A DNA stretch of 64,000 nt. Origin: an uncultured Coprococcus sp. (GTDB lineage: Bacteria > Bacillota > Clostridia > Lachnospirales > Lachnospiraceae). Where the stretch lies: positions 183,548 to 247,547 of the forward strand of contig CANQTC010000002.1 in assembly GCA_947626675.1 (NCBI GenBank), given 5' to 3'. The position numbers and the translations under genes are program-made. The notes below the pieces were generated by a model. It did not search any database and was not told the DNA's origin. It saw only the letters and a list, made by a program, of their open reading frames with translations. Of this stretch, positions 52,796-59,981 are shown piece by piece (position 1 is the first letter of the stretch; the number at the start of each line of letters is the position of its first letter).

Positions 52796-54199
52796 ATGTC
52801 AGAAATATTAGTTAAAGAATACCGGGGCGATTTAGCCGAAAACAGTCATCGCGGCTCTATCGCAATCGTATCTTCAACAGGTGAAACGGTCGCGCATGTT
52901 GGAGATATTGAAAAACAGACCTTTATGCGTTCCGCAAGCAAACCGATACAGGTAATCCCGACTCTTCTTGCAGGACTTCATAAACGGTTTAACTTAACAA
53001 AAGAAGAAGTTGCCATGTTCAACTCTTCGCACTGGGGCAGCACACATCATATTTTAACGTTAAAAAACATAGCAGATAAAACAGGCATCAATCCTGACGA
53101 TATGATTATGAACCCTTCCCCATCCACCTCCGCTTCACCGCTGGCGCAGAAACTGTCTAACCGGGAAAAGCTCCATCCTGCCGATGGCAAAAGCAAACTT
53201 CAGCACTGCTGCTCAGGAAAGCATTTCAGTCTGATGCTGCTCCAAAGAGAACTGACGATGAAACCGGATGGCTATCAGGAGCCGGAATCGCCTGTGCAAA
53301 AACAAATTTTATCGTTTATATCAATGTTAAGCCAGACACCGACCTACAAAATCAGCATTGGCATAGACGGATGCGGCGTACCTGTATTTGCCCTGCCTAT
53401 GCGAAACATCGCTCTGGCCTACGCAAAACTGGCTGATCCATTTAATCTGCCGGAAAAAATAACTGAGGTTATCAAATATAATTTTGAATGTATCAATGAA
53501 TATCCCGAAAAAATAAATGACTACAATACGCCTTCTTACTATGTCAACAAAAATCCTGACCTTTTAATGAAGGACGGCTCAAGGGGCGTCATCTGTATGG
53601 CAATCAAGAGCCGCAAACTGGGAATCGTTGTCAAACTTGAGGACGGATGGACAGATGAATTTCAGGGAATTATTATTGCAAATATATTAGAGCAGTTAAA
53701 ATATGAAGACACAGCGCTTATCGAAACCTTGCGGAATGTCTATCAAACAAAGCTGTACAATGACTGTCAGCAGGAAGTCGGTCATAGTGAAGCCTGCTTT
53801 AATCTCAATATAGAACCGGGATATTTTGAAGATTTATATGGTGATGATACGGAAGAAGCTGCGGATGACGCTGAAACATTGAATGACGGTGATACCGATG
53901 ACGATACAGAATACGAAATACCTGTATCCGGTAAAAATTATGAAGAGAACAGAAAAGACAGCAATTTAAGCAATAAAAACGATGACGAAGATGAATATCT
54001 TGACCAGCTCATTCAAAAAAAGGAAAAAAAAGGAACGGATGATAAGGAAGCACGCAACCGCCGTTCCATACTTGGTCAGGCTATTGTACTTCCATCCCAT
54101 AATCAAAATTCCGTTATCATGAATCCGATGGTGGATACTGCCGGGCCTGTCAAGTCCGCAAAAATTATATCTACTGTAACATCTGATAATGAAGAATAA
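52796..54199 (+). CDS. Asparaginase II-family protein with acidic C-terminal extension
   Basis: Residues 1 to about 330 are an asparaginase II-type domain (PF06089 style): HRGSIAIVSSTGE, MRSASKPIQVIPTL, HWGSTHHI, HCCSGKHFSLML and IGIDGCGVPVFALPM. The typical family length is near 330, whereas this protein has 467. The extra part is an Asp/Glu-rich low-complexity stretch (about 345-430; GDDTEEAADDAE, DDDTEYEIP) followed by a compact end (RRSILGQAIVLPSHNQNSVIMN). It probably hydrolyses asparagine or a related amide in the cytoplasm; no signal peptide. AAAGGAG precedes the ATG, and it is monocistronic. Confidence 0.88.
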   Translation: MSEILVKEYRGDLAENSHRGSIAIVSSTGETVAHVGDIEKQTFMRSASKPIQVIPTLLAGLHKRFNLTKEEVAMFNSSHWGSTHHILTLKNIADKTGINPDDMIMNPSPSTSASPLAQKLSNREKLHPADGKSKLQHCCSGKHFSLMLLQRELTMKPDGYQEPESPVQKQILSFISMLSQTPTYKISIGIDGCGVPVFALPMRNIALAYAKLADPFNLPEKITEVIKYNFECINEYPEKINDYNTPSYYVNKNPDLLMKDGSRGVICMAIKSRKLGIVVKLEDGWTDEFQGIIIANILEQLKYEDTALIETLRNVYQTKLYNDCQQEVGHSEACFNLNIEPGYFEDLYGDDTEEAADDAETLNDGDTDDDTEYEIPVSGKNYEENRKDSNLSNKNDDEDEYLDQLIQKKEKKGTDDKEARNRRSILGQAIVLPSHNQNSVIMNPMVDTAGPVKSAKIISTVTSDNEE

Positions 54200-54224
54200 G
54201 AAATGTACGCCGCAAGGCGCACAC

Positions 54225-54268
54225 AAAAAGGCTGCCGCTTTCAAAAAATGAAGCGGCAGCCTCTTTTT
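54225..54268. terminator. Bidirectional terminator between asparaginase and fur genes
   Basis: An 11-bp perfect stem GGCTGCCGCTT/AAGCGGCAGCC with a 10-base loop, flanked by five A and five T residues, between convergent genes. Confidence 0.93.
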
Positions 54269-54650
54269 ATTGGCAATCAGGACATATACACAAAAACTCA
54301 ATATTATGACCTAATATGGTAAAGCCGGACTCTGCATTCTCGCCCAATACTGTAATCTGCGGACTATATTCCATATGACTGTCATATATCCTTCCGCACT
54401 GTTTGCATCTGATATGGTAATGCCTGTCTGTATTCCCATCAAAATGCTCACTTTTGTCGCCTGAATAAACGGTATCAATCATTCCTTCTTCTGCCGCATC
54501 AGCAAGGACTCTGTATACTGTTGACCTGCCTATATTATATCCCCTGCTAAGAAGTTCTTCATATAGTTCCTGTACAGTAGGATGACTGCGCAATTCTTTT
54601 AAAACAGAATATATAATACTTTTCTGCCATGTATTTCGCTTTTCCCTCAT
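54267..54650 (-). CDS. Fur-family metalloregulator (PerR-like)
   Basis: The 127-residue repressor has a winged-helix domain (KRNTWQKSIIYSVLKEL, SHPTVQELYEELL, GRSTVYRVLADAAEEG) and a dimerisation domain with the metal ligands DRHYH, the structural zinc pairs CKQC and CPDC. The His in SHPT and the later Asp/His set fit PerR as well as Fur, so peroxide versus iron sensing is unresolved. It has an AAGGTGAT ribosome site. An inverted repeat overlies its promoter, suggesting autoregulation. Confidence 0.92.
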   Translation of the reverse strand: MREKRNTWQKSIIYSVLKELRSHPTVQELYEELLSRGYNIGRSTVYRVLADAAEEGMIDTVYSGDKSEHFDGNTDRHYHIRCKQCGRIYDSHMEYSPQITVLGENAESGFTILGHNIEFLCICPDCQ

Positions 54651-54691
54651 AAAATATCACCTTCTGATACAACATCCCATTTCTATAAACA

Positions 54692-54714
54692 TATAATGCT
54701 TTCATGTCATTATA
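54692..54714. promoter_or_regulatory. Fur/PerR-type inverted repeat over the fur promoter
   Basis: TATAATG-N9-CATTATA, perfect 7-base arms; the right arm contains the minus-strand -10. This resembles a PerR/Fur half-site pair with a longer spacer than the usual TTATAATNATTATAA. Confidence 0.5.
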
Positions 54715-54717
54715 GCA
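54709..54717 (-). promoter_or_regulatory. Extended -10 of the fur promoter
   Basis: Minus strand TGC-TATAAT, about 60 bp before the fur ATG, with no good -35. Confidence 0.52.
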
Positions 54718-54732
54718 CTCCTTTCGGATAAT

Positions 54733-54742
54733 TACTATAGTA
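54733..54742. promoter_or_regulatory. Second palindrome upstream of fur
   Basis: TACTATAGTA, a 10-base perfect palindrome 34 bp upstream of the first repeat centre, just where a -35 region would be. Confidence 0.3.
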
Positions 54743-54779
54743 TTTTTCATCCATCCACAAACAAAAATTAAAATAACAG

Positions 54780-54808
54780 TTGACAGCTCTAGTAAACTAG
54801 TGTACTAT
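54780..54808 (+). promoter_or_regulatory. Sigma-A promoter of the gntR-ABC operon
   Basis: TTGACA, 17 bp, TACTAT. Both operator palindromes lie within or just beyond it. Confidence 0.87.
54789..54800. promoter_or_regulatory. YtrA-type operator 1 (between -35 and -10)
   Basis: CTAGT-AA-ACTAG, perfect 5-base arms, in the promoter spacer. Confidence 0.6.
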
Positions 54809-54821
54809 GTATCTAGTACAC
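54800..54821. promoter_or_regulatory. YtrA-type operator 2 (over -10 and start site)
   Basis: GTGTACTA-N6-TAGTACAC, perfect 8-base arms covering the -10, adjacent to operator 1 and directly before AGGAGG. Confidence 0.68.
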
Positions 54822-54835
54822 AGGAGGTGCCTTAT

Positions 54836-55210
54836 ATGGACTTTAAAACCAATATTCCGATATACCTTCAGGTAATACAGGATATCAAAAACAAAATAAT
54901 AGCCGGTGAACTTCCGTTAGGCGGTAAGCTTCCTTCTTCAAGGGAACTGGCAGTCATGTATGGCATCAATCCAAATACTGCTGCCAGAATATACAGCGAA
55001 TTGGAAGCGGAAGGTATCTCGTTTACCAAACGTGGTATCGGAACCTTTGTAACGGATGATACAAACCGTATAACCAGTCTCAGGCAGGAATTGCTTGACG
55101 CCATCATAACTGATTTTACAGAAAAGGCTGCAGGGCTTGGTTATTTAAGGGATGAAATCATACAGTTACTTCAGGAATTCTATATCAAACATCCGCTGCA
55201 GAAGTCATAA
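54836..55210 (+). CDS. GntR-family regulator, YtrA subfamily
   Basis: The 124-residue repressor has the GntR winged helix (PIYLQVIQDIKNKIIAGELPLGGKLPSSRELAVMYGINPNTAARIYSELEAEG) and only a short helical C-terminus, which is the YtrA subfamily layout. These proteins usually repress a downstream ABC transporter operon. The ATG follows AGGAGG by 8 nt; an in-frame ATG 12 codons earlier lies inside the operator. Two palindromes over its promoter suggest autorepression. It is followed by an ATPase and a permease gene. Confidence 0.95.
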   Translation: MDFKTNIPIYLQVIQDIKNKIIAGELPLGGKLPSSRELAVMYGINPNTAARIYSELEAEGISFTKRGIGTFVTDDTNRITSLRQELLDAIITDFTEKAAGLGYLRDEIIQLLQEFYIKHPLQKS

Positions 55211-55268
55211 ACCGGCAGTCAGACATACAGTTTTAATATTATAAATCATTTAGGAGAGGAATTCAATT

Positions 55269-55955
55269 ATGTTAAAATGTGAACACCTGGTAAAAAAATA
55301 TCTTACCACAACTGCTGTTGCAGATTTAAGCATTGAACTGGAAAGCGGAAAAATATATGCGCTTCTCGGTCCAAATGGAAGCGGTAAATCGACGCTTATG
55401 AAGATGATATCCGGTCTTTCAAAACCAAGTTCCGGCACTATCACTCTAAACGGTCAAAAACTAAATTATAAATCAAAGGCACAAATCGCATATATGCCTA
55501 CAGAAGCCTATTTCTTCAGCTACATGACATGTATGGATATTGGTGACTACTACAAGGATTTTTTTGCCGATTTTGACTATGACAAATATATGGCTCTGCT
55601 TTCAGAAATGGATTTAGAGCCAAAACAAAAGGCAAGAGAAATGTCATCCGGTATGATGGCAAAGCTTAAGATTGCAGTTACCTTATCAAGAAATGCAAAA
55701 ATCATCATGCTTGATGAACCTTTAAATGGTATTGACATTATCGCAAGGGATAAAATCATCAATACGATTATATCGAATATCAATGATGATATGGCTGTCG
55801 TTATATCATCCCATCTTGTTGATGAACTTGAAAAAATTGTTGATTATGCAATATTTATCAAAAAAGGCAAATGCATATTATCTGGCGAAGCCGAGGAACT
55901 TCGGGAAAGTCAGGGCAAATCTATTGTAAATATGTATAAAGAAATTTATGCTTAA
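55269..55955 (+). CDS. ABC transporter ATP-binding protein
   Basis: The 228-residue ATPase has Walker A GPNGSGKST, a signature in variant form MSSGMMAKLKIA (S-S-G in place of LSGGQ), and Walker B KIIMLDEPLNGID, with the switch His in ISSHLVDEL. The relaxed signature is common in YtrB-type ATPases. It starts 58 bp after gntR with GGAGAGGA and precedes the permease by 17 bp. The inducer and substrate are unknown; cell-wall-active antibiotic response is known for ytr systems. Confidence 0.95.
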   Translation: MLKCEHLVKKYLTTTAVADLSIELESGKIYALLGPNGSGKSTLMKMISGLSKPSSGTITLNGQKLNYKSKAQIAYMPTEAYFFSYMTCMDIGDYYKDFFADFDYDKYMALLSEMDLEPKQKAREMSSGMMAKLKIAVTLSRNAKIIMLDEPLNGIDIIARDKIINTIISNINDDMAVVISSHLVDELEKIVDYAIFIKKGKCILSGEAEELRESQGKSIVNMYKEIYA

Positions 55956-55972
55956 AAGGGAGGAAATCAAAC

Positions 55973-56746
55973 ATGCTTAAAATGCTTAAATATGAATGGA
56001 GAAAAAATATTTTATCGTTACTGATTGTTTTGGGTGTATATGCTGCGCTCCAGATTTATTTTCTCATCGCTACTTATGGTACGAAGAGCTATGGCAATAC
56101 CGCTATAGCAGGCACATTGTTAATGTTAGTTGCTATGTTTTCATATGTTTTTGTGCTTTTATATGGAATCATATCCTACAACGCTGATTTAAAGAACAAA
56201 TCAGGATATCTGGTATTTATGGCACCTGTATCCAGCTTTAAAATACTAGGAGCAAAGCTTCTATCCACCTTAATAACAGGAATTGCTATTGTAGCAGTCA
56301 TTGTAGGTCTTGCATTTTGGGATTTCAGTATTGTTCGTGATGTATTTAATGTTGATGCATATATCTCCTTTGGAAACGAACTATTAGGTGCATTAGGTTC
56401 ATCGTTATCCATATGGGACATCACAATTAGAATTATCTTTATTATATTCAGTTCCTTAATAAGCTTTTATATGACTGTTACCGTCGGCTATCTGTCTGTA
56501 TCCATCAGTGCTACGCTCCTTCAGAATAAGAAAGGCAAAGGCTTCCTGAGCGTATTACTGTTTATCATCATCTTAGCTGTTGTTCTTGTTATTGAATATT
56601 TTATGCCTGACACCAAAATCACTGCAGGCATGTCATTTGCAGAATTATGTCTGAATGACCTTCCATCACTTCTGTTAGAGTTATTTGTGACAATCGCAGC
56701 TTTTATCGGAAGCGGTATTATGCTCGATAAAAAAATAAGTTTATAA
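55973..56746 (+). CDS. ABC-2-type permease
   Basis: The 257-residue integral membrane protein has about six TM segments and begins MLKMLKYEWRKN, the typical start of ABC-2 permeases (MxKLLKYEFKK). It pairs with the preceding ATPase. No extracellular large domain is present, so it is more likely an exporter or a YtrC-like membrane unit than an importer. It ends near a hairpin shared with the convergent lipase gene. Confidence 0.9.
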   Translation: MLKMLKYEWRKNILSLLIVLGVYAALQIYFLIATYGTKSYGNTAIAGTLLMLVAMFSYVFVLLYGIISYNADLKNKSGYLVFMAPVSSFKILGAKLLSTLITGIAIVAVIVGLAFWDFSIVRDVFNVDAYISFGNELLGALGSSLSIWDITIRIIFIIFSSLISFYMTVTVGYLSVSISATLLQNKKGKGFLSVLLFIIILAVVLVIEYFMPDTKITAGMSFAELCLNDLPSLLLELFVTIAAFIGSGIMLDKKISL

Positions 56747-56755
56747 TATCAATAT

Positions 56756-56816
56756 AATTCAGCCATCGATTGCTGCCAAACCATATATATCACCGGCAGC
56801 GATAGATGGCTGAATT
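56756..56816. terminator. Long hairpin between ABC permease and hydrolase genes
   Basis: AATTCAGCCATC and TGCTGCC arms pair with GGCAGC and GATGGCTGAATT, with a small internal bulge and a 17-base loop, between convergent genes. No U tract of normal length on either side. Confidence 0.55.
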
Positions 56817-56822
56817 ATTCTC

Positions 56823-57845
56823 CTATAAATCTTCTATCCTTGTAAGCATCCAATCCCTTATATCATCAAAGGTCTCTTTATAATCAATCTCATTCAGTAC
56901 CTCATGTCTTGCTTTTCTATATAGATAACAGCACACATCATTACTGATTTTTTCACAGTACATCTGAAACAGTTTCTTTACATCCATACCATAATGTCCT
57001 ACCGGGTCTTTACCGCCCGATACAAAAAGCACCGGAATATTCTTCGGCATTTTTGATATATTTTCCCTTTTCTGTATATATGACAATGTGTTAAACAGCG
57101 TTTCATAGCCTTTCACTGTAAAGGAAAACTGACAGTATGGATTAGACAGATATCCATTCAATATATCTGTGTCTCTCGTAAGCCAGTCTTTCACTGTACG
57201 TTTTCTTATCCCGCAATCTCCCTTTGTAAATAGCGGTATCCCGATATTATAAAGTCCAAATGCCATCGCATTAATCAGCTTGCTTCTATGTCTGTCTCCG
57301 TAATGGCGTTTCTCAATATCGACTATGATTTTTCCAATCAGAAGTTCAAGTTCCGATTTGCTTCCTGTACCCATACAGATAAAACCGTCTATACTGGCAT
57401 GCGGATTATATTTTGATGGTCTTTTCTCATCATAGCCAAAATCGCACATATACCGCCTTGCCATAAATGAACCCATGCTGTGTCCCAGCAGGAAAAACGG
57501 AACATCTTTATATGCCTTTTTCAGACATATCGTTACCCGGTGCAAATCACATACCATCGCTTTGCTTCCATCGTATGCATTCATATAACCAAGCTCATCT
57601 TCCCCTGCGGCGGTAAGCCCATGTCCTAAATGGTCGTTTCCTGCTACCACGATACCATATCCCGCAAGATATCTCGCAAATCTGTCATAGCGTTCTATCA
57701 TCTCAATCATTCCATGTGATATCTGAAGAACTCCTTTTATCTCCCCCTGCGGTTCCCATACAACGACATGAAGCCTGTCAACTCCATTTGACGATGCGAT
57801 ATACGTCTCCTTCTTTTTTACTTTACATCCTTCCATCATACCCAT
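56823..57845 (-). CDS. Alpha/beta-hydrolase (monoacylglycerol lipase/lysophospholipase-like)
   Basis: The 340-residue cytoplasmic serine hydrolase has the HG oxyanion motif in ISHGMIEMIERYDRFA, nucleophile elbow GHSMGS, acid VSGGKDPVG and His in RKARHEVLNE. This layout (Hydrolase_4) is that of monoacylglycerol lipases and lysophospholipases; the exact ester is unknown. Start codons at the beginning are ambiguous (GTG, ATG, then two ATGs within five codons). The ATG at 57845 lies 6 nt after AGGGG and is chosen. It is 53 bp downstream of the helicase gene. Confidence 0.88.
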   Translation of the reverse strand: MGMMEGCKVKKKETYIASSNGVDRLHVVVWEPQGEIKGVLQISHGMIEMIERYDRFARYLAGYGIVVAGNDHLGHGLTAAGEDELGYMNAYDGSKAMVCDLHRVTICLKKAYKDVPFFLLGHSMGSFMARRYMCDFGYDEKRPSKYNPHASIDGFICMGTGSKSELELLIGKIIVDIEKRHYGDRHRSKLINAMAFGLYNIGIPLFTKGDCGIRKRTVKDWLTRDTDILNGYLSNPYCQFSFTVKGYETLFNTLSYIQKRENISKMPKNIPVLFVSGGKDPVGHYGMDVKKLFQMYCEKISNDVCCYLYRKARHEVLNEIDYKETFDDIRDWMLTRIEDL

Positions 57846-57901
57846 CACCTTCCCCTAGCGTTTACACGCTTAATCGTTTCACAATTTCTTATTTTCAATA
57901 T

Positions 57902-59977
57902 CTATAGTTCTATAACATAAAGTTCATGAAGCGCCCTTGTACATGCTATATAAAATGCCTGTCTGTCTATCAGATTTTTTGCAGCCATCCCATGACGGAT
58001 TACAAATACGGCATCAAATTCCATTCCTTTTGCAAGAAATCCCGGCAAAACAACAACGCCGCCCGAATATACGGATGACTGACTCGTCAGCAGCGTCACC
58101 TCTGTCCCTTCAGAAAGCGCTTTATATATCTGATAGGCTTCTTCTTCATCTTCGCAAAGTACTGCTACATTATCATAGCTGTCCATATCGCCATATTGAA
58201 GCTTTTCTGCTATATACGAAATCAGTTCCGGCTCATCTTCCACTTTTACAGTTTCCGGCATTTTTCCATGTCTGTCTATCGTCTCTGCAACCCTGCCCTC
58301 ATTACCAAATATACGATTTGTATACTCCGTAATTTCACAGGTAGAACGGTATGAAGCTGCGAGCGTTTTTAATTCAAACCTTTTTTCTGATTGGTCTGCT
58401 GCAAATACTTCTTTTAATACATCCACTACGGTTTCTTTTTCATCATAGAAAAGCACCTGATATCTGTCGCCAAGTATCGTCTTTTTACATTGAAACAGCC
58501 TATCCAGTATCGCATATTGGAATATACTGTAATCCTGCATCTCGTCTATAACAAGATGTTTTATATTATTATAGGAATTACAGCCATAAAAATAAACCTG
58601 CAAATAAAATATCGGGAGTATATCCTCATAACATATCTGCCCATATTCATTCGTCACATTCGTTATGTCCGGATGTCCGGATGTCATGGTTTCAAGAAAG
58701 CGTACATATATCTCTACAAGATTTTTCTCTGCATACTGATATATCATTTCCTGTTGGATTTGCTTTACAAGCTTCTGCTTCTTCGCATCATTAAAGTCTT
58801 TATTCTGAATTTCTTCCACTCTGTCAGCAATAAAGTATGCAATCTTCTCAAACCGCTCATACACCGGATATCTGGCGAACCGTTCCGTAAACATTTTATT
58901 TATCTGTTCTTTTGTATAAGTTACCTTCTCAAAATGAAAATCCTTAAAGGCTATGCGCTTTACATAATTCTCCAGATATTCGTTAAACAGCCTGTAAAAT
59001 TCTATCGAAGATTTGTATTTTATGTTCTTTATCCTCGCATTTGCCATATCATCCATTTTGCATATCATATCTGCCTGTATCAGTTTGTTTTCATATTGCG
59101 CATCAACAAACAGCACCTCTTCCATTAAAGAGTCAAATTCTTTCTCCGGTACATTATCCTCCCCAAGTTCAGGAAGTACAGATGATATGTAGTCACCAAA
59201 TATCCCATTTGGAGAAAGCACCATTACATTATCTGATTTTATGGTTTTCCTATTATTAAACAACAGCCATGCCAACCTGTGCATGGCAATAATGGTTTTT
59301 CCGCTTCCTGCCCTGCCGTCTACTACCAGATTATATGCTGTAGTGTTTCTTATAATATCATTCTGCTCCTTTTGTATGGTGGCAACAACACTCTTCATTT
59401 TTGTACTGCTGTTTTCCCCCAGCGCCTTTACAAGAACTTTGTCATTGATATTTTCATCAATGTCGAGCATCTGTCTTATTCTGCCCCTGCTGATATCAAA
59501 CTGTTTTTTTTCAATGATATCTCCTGCCAGTTCGCCATCCGGTGACAGATAAGAAGCTTTTCCCTTCTCATAATCATAGTACATCGAAGAAACAGGCGCT
59601 CTCCAGTCATATACCACACAGTCATCATCACCTGACAGATATCCGTTCATGCCTATATAGATAGGAAGCTTTGTTCCGTCATCATCATATACGAATGTAA
59701 GTTTTCCAAAATAAGGCGTCTCCATCTGCCTTATCAATCGGTCCGCTTTTTTTGAAGCATGTTCGACAAACAAGGTGTCATTATTTACATTCTGCATGTT
59801 CTGAAGAAATTCTTCATCATCCATATCCCCATGACTGTCACGCATATATTTCTTCTGTTTTTTGATAGCCTGTTTTCTATATTCGATATCCGACTTACAG
59901 CGTTCTATCTCTTGATTCATATCTGCGATTAACTGTAAGAAAAATTCCTGTTCGGAATCATTATTTATCTGCTCCAA
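57902..59977 (-). CDS. helD: HelD-like UvrD/Rep-family helicase
   Basis: The 691-residue superfamily 1 protein has an N-terminal coiled coil (about 1-60, EIERCKSDIEYRKQAIKKQKK), a HelD-type domain (FGKLTFVYDDDG, YDWRAPVSSMYYD), Walker A VVDGRAGSGKT (about 220), Walker B LVIDEMQDYS, motif LAASYRST and a C-terminal IACTRALHELYV. HelD proteins dissociate RNA polymerase from DNA or aid its recycling. The start is TTG, four bases after the stop of the upstream subtilase; the AAGGAG site lies inside that gene, so translation is coupled to it. Confidence 0.9.
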   Translation of the reverse strand: MEQINNDSEQEFFLQLIADMNQEIERCKSDIEYRKQAIKKQKKYMRDSHGDMDDEEFLQNMQNVNNDTLFVEHASKKADRLIRQMETPYFGKLTFVYDDDGTKLPIYIGMNGYLSGDDDCVVYDWRAPVSSMYYDYEKGKASYLSPDGELAGDIIEKKQFDISRGRIRQMLDIDENINDKVLVKALGENSSTKMKSVVATIQKEQNDIIRNTTAYNLVVDGRAGSGKTIIAMHRLAWLLFNNRKTIKSDNVMVLSPNGIFGDYISSVLPELGEDNVPEKEFDSLMEEVLFVDAQYENKLIQADMICKMDDMANARIKNIKYKSSIEFYRLFNEYLENYVKRIAFKDFHFEKVTYTKEQINKMFTERFARYPVYERFEKIAYFIADRVEEIQNKDFNDAKKQKLVKQIQQEMIYQYAEKNLVEIYVRFLETMTSGHPDITNVTNEYGQICYEDILPIFYLQVYFYGCNSYNNIKHLVIDEMQDYSIFQYAILDRLFQCKKTILGDRYQVLFYDEKETVVDVLKEVFAADQSEKRFELKTLAASYRSTCEITEYTNRIFGNEGRVAETIDRHGKMPETVKVEDEPELISYIAEKLQYGDMDSYDNVAVLCEDEEEAYQIYKALSEGTEVTLLTSQSSVYSGGVVVLPGFLAKGMEFDAVFVIRHGMAAKNLIDRQAFYIACTRALHELYVIEL

Positions 59978-59981
59978 TTTT

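Noticed and set aside
58490..59128. 212-codon open frame antisense to helD
   Set aside because: Shadow frame rich in Tyr, Ile and Leu, opposite a well-supported helicase gene.
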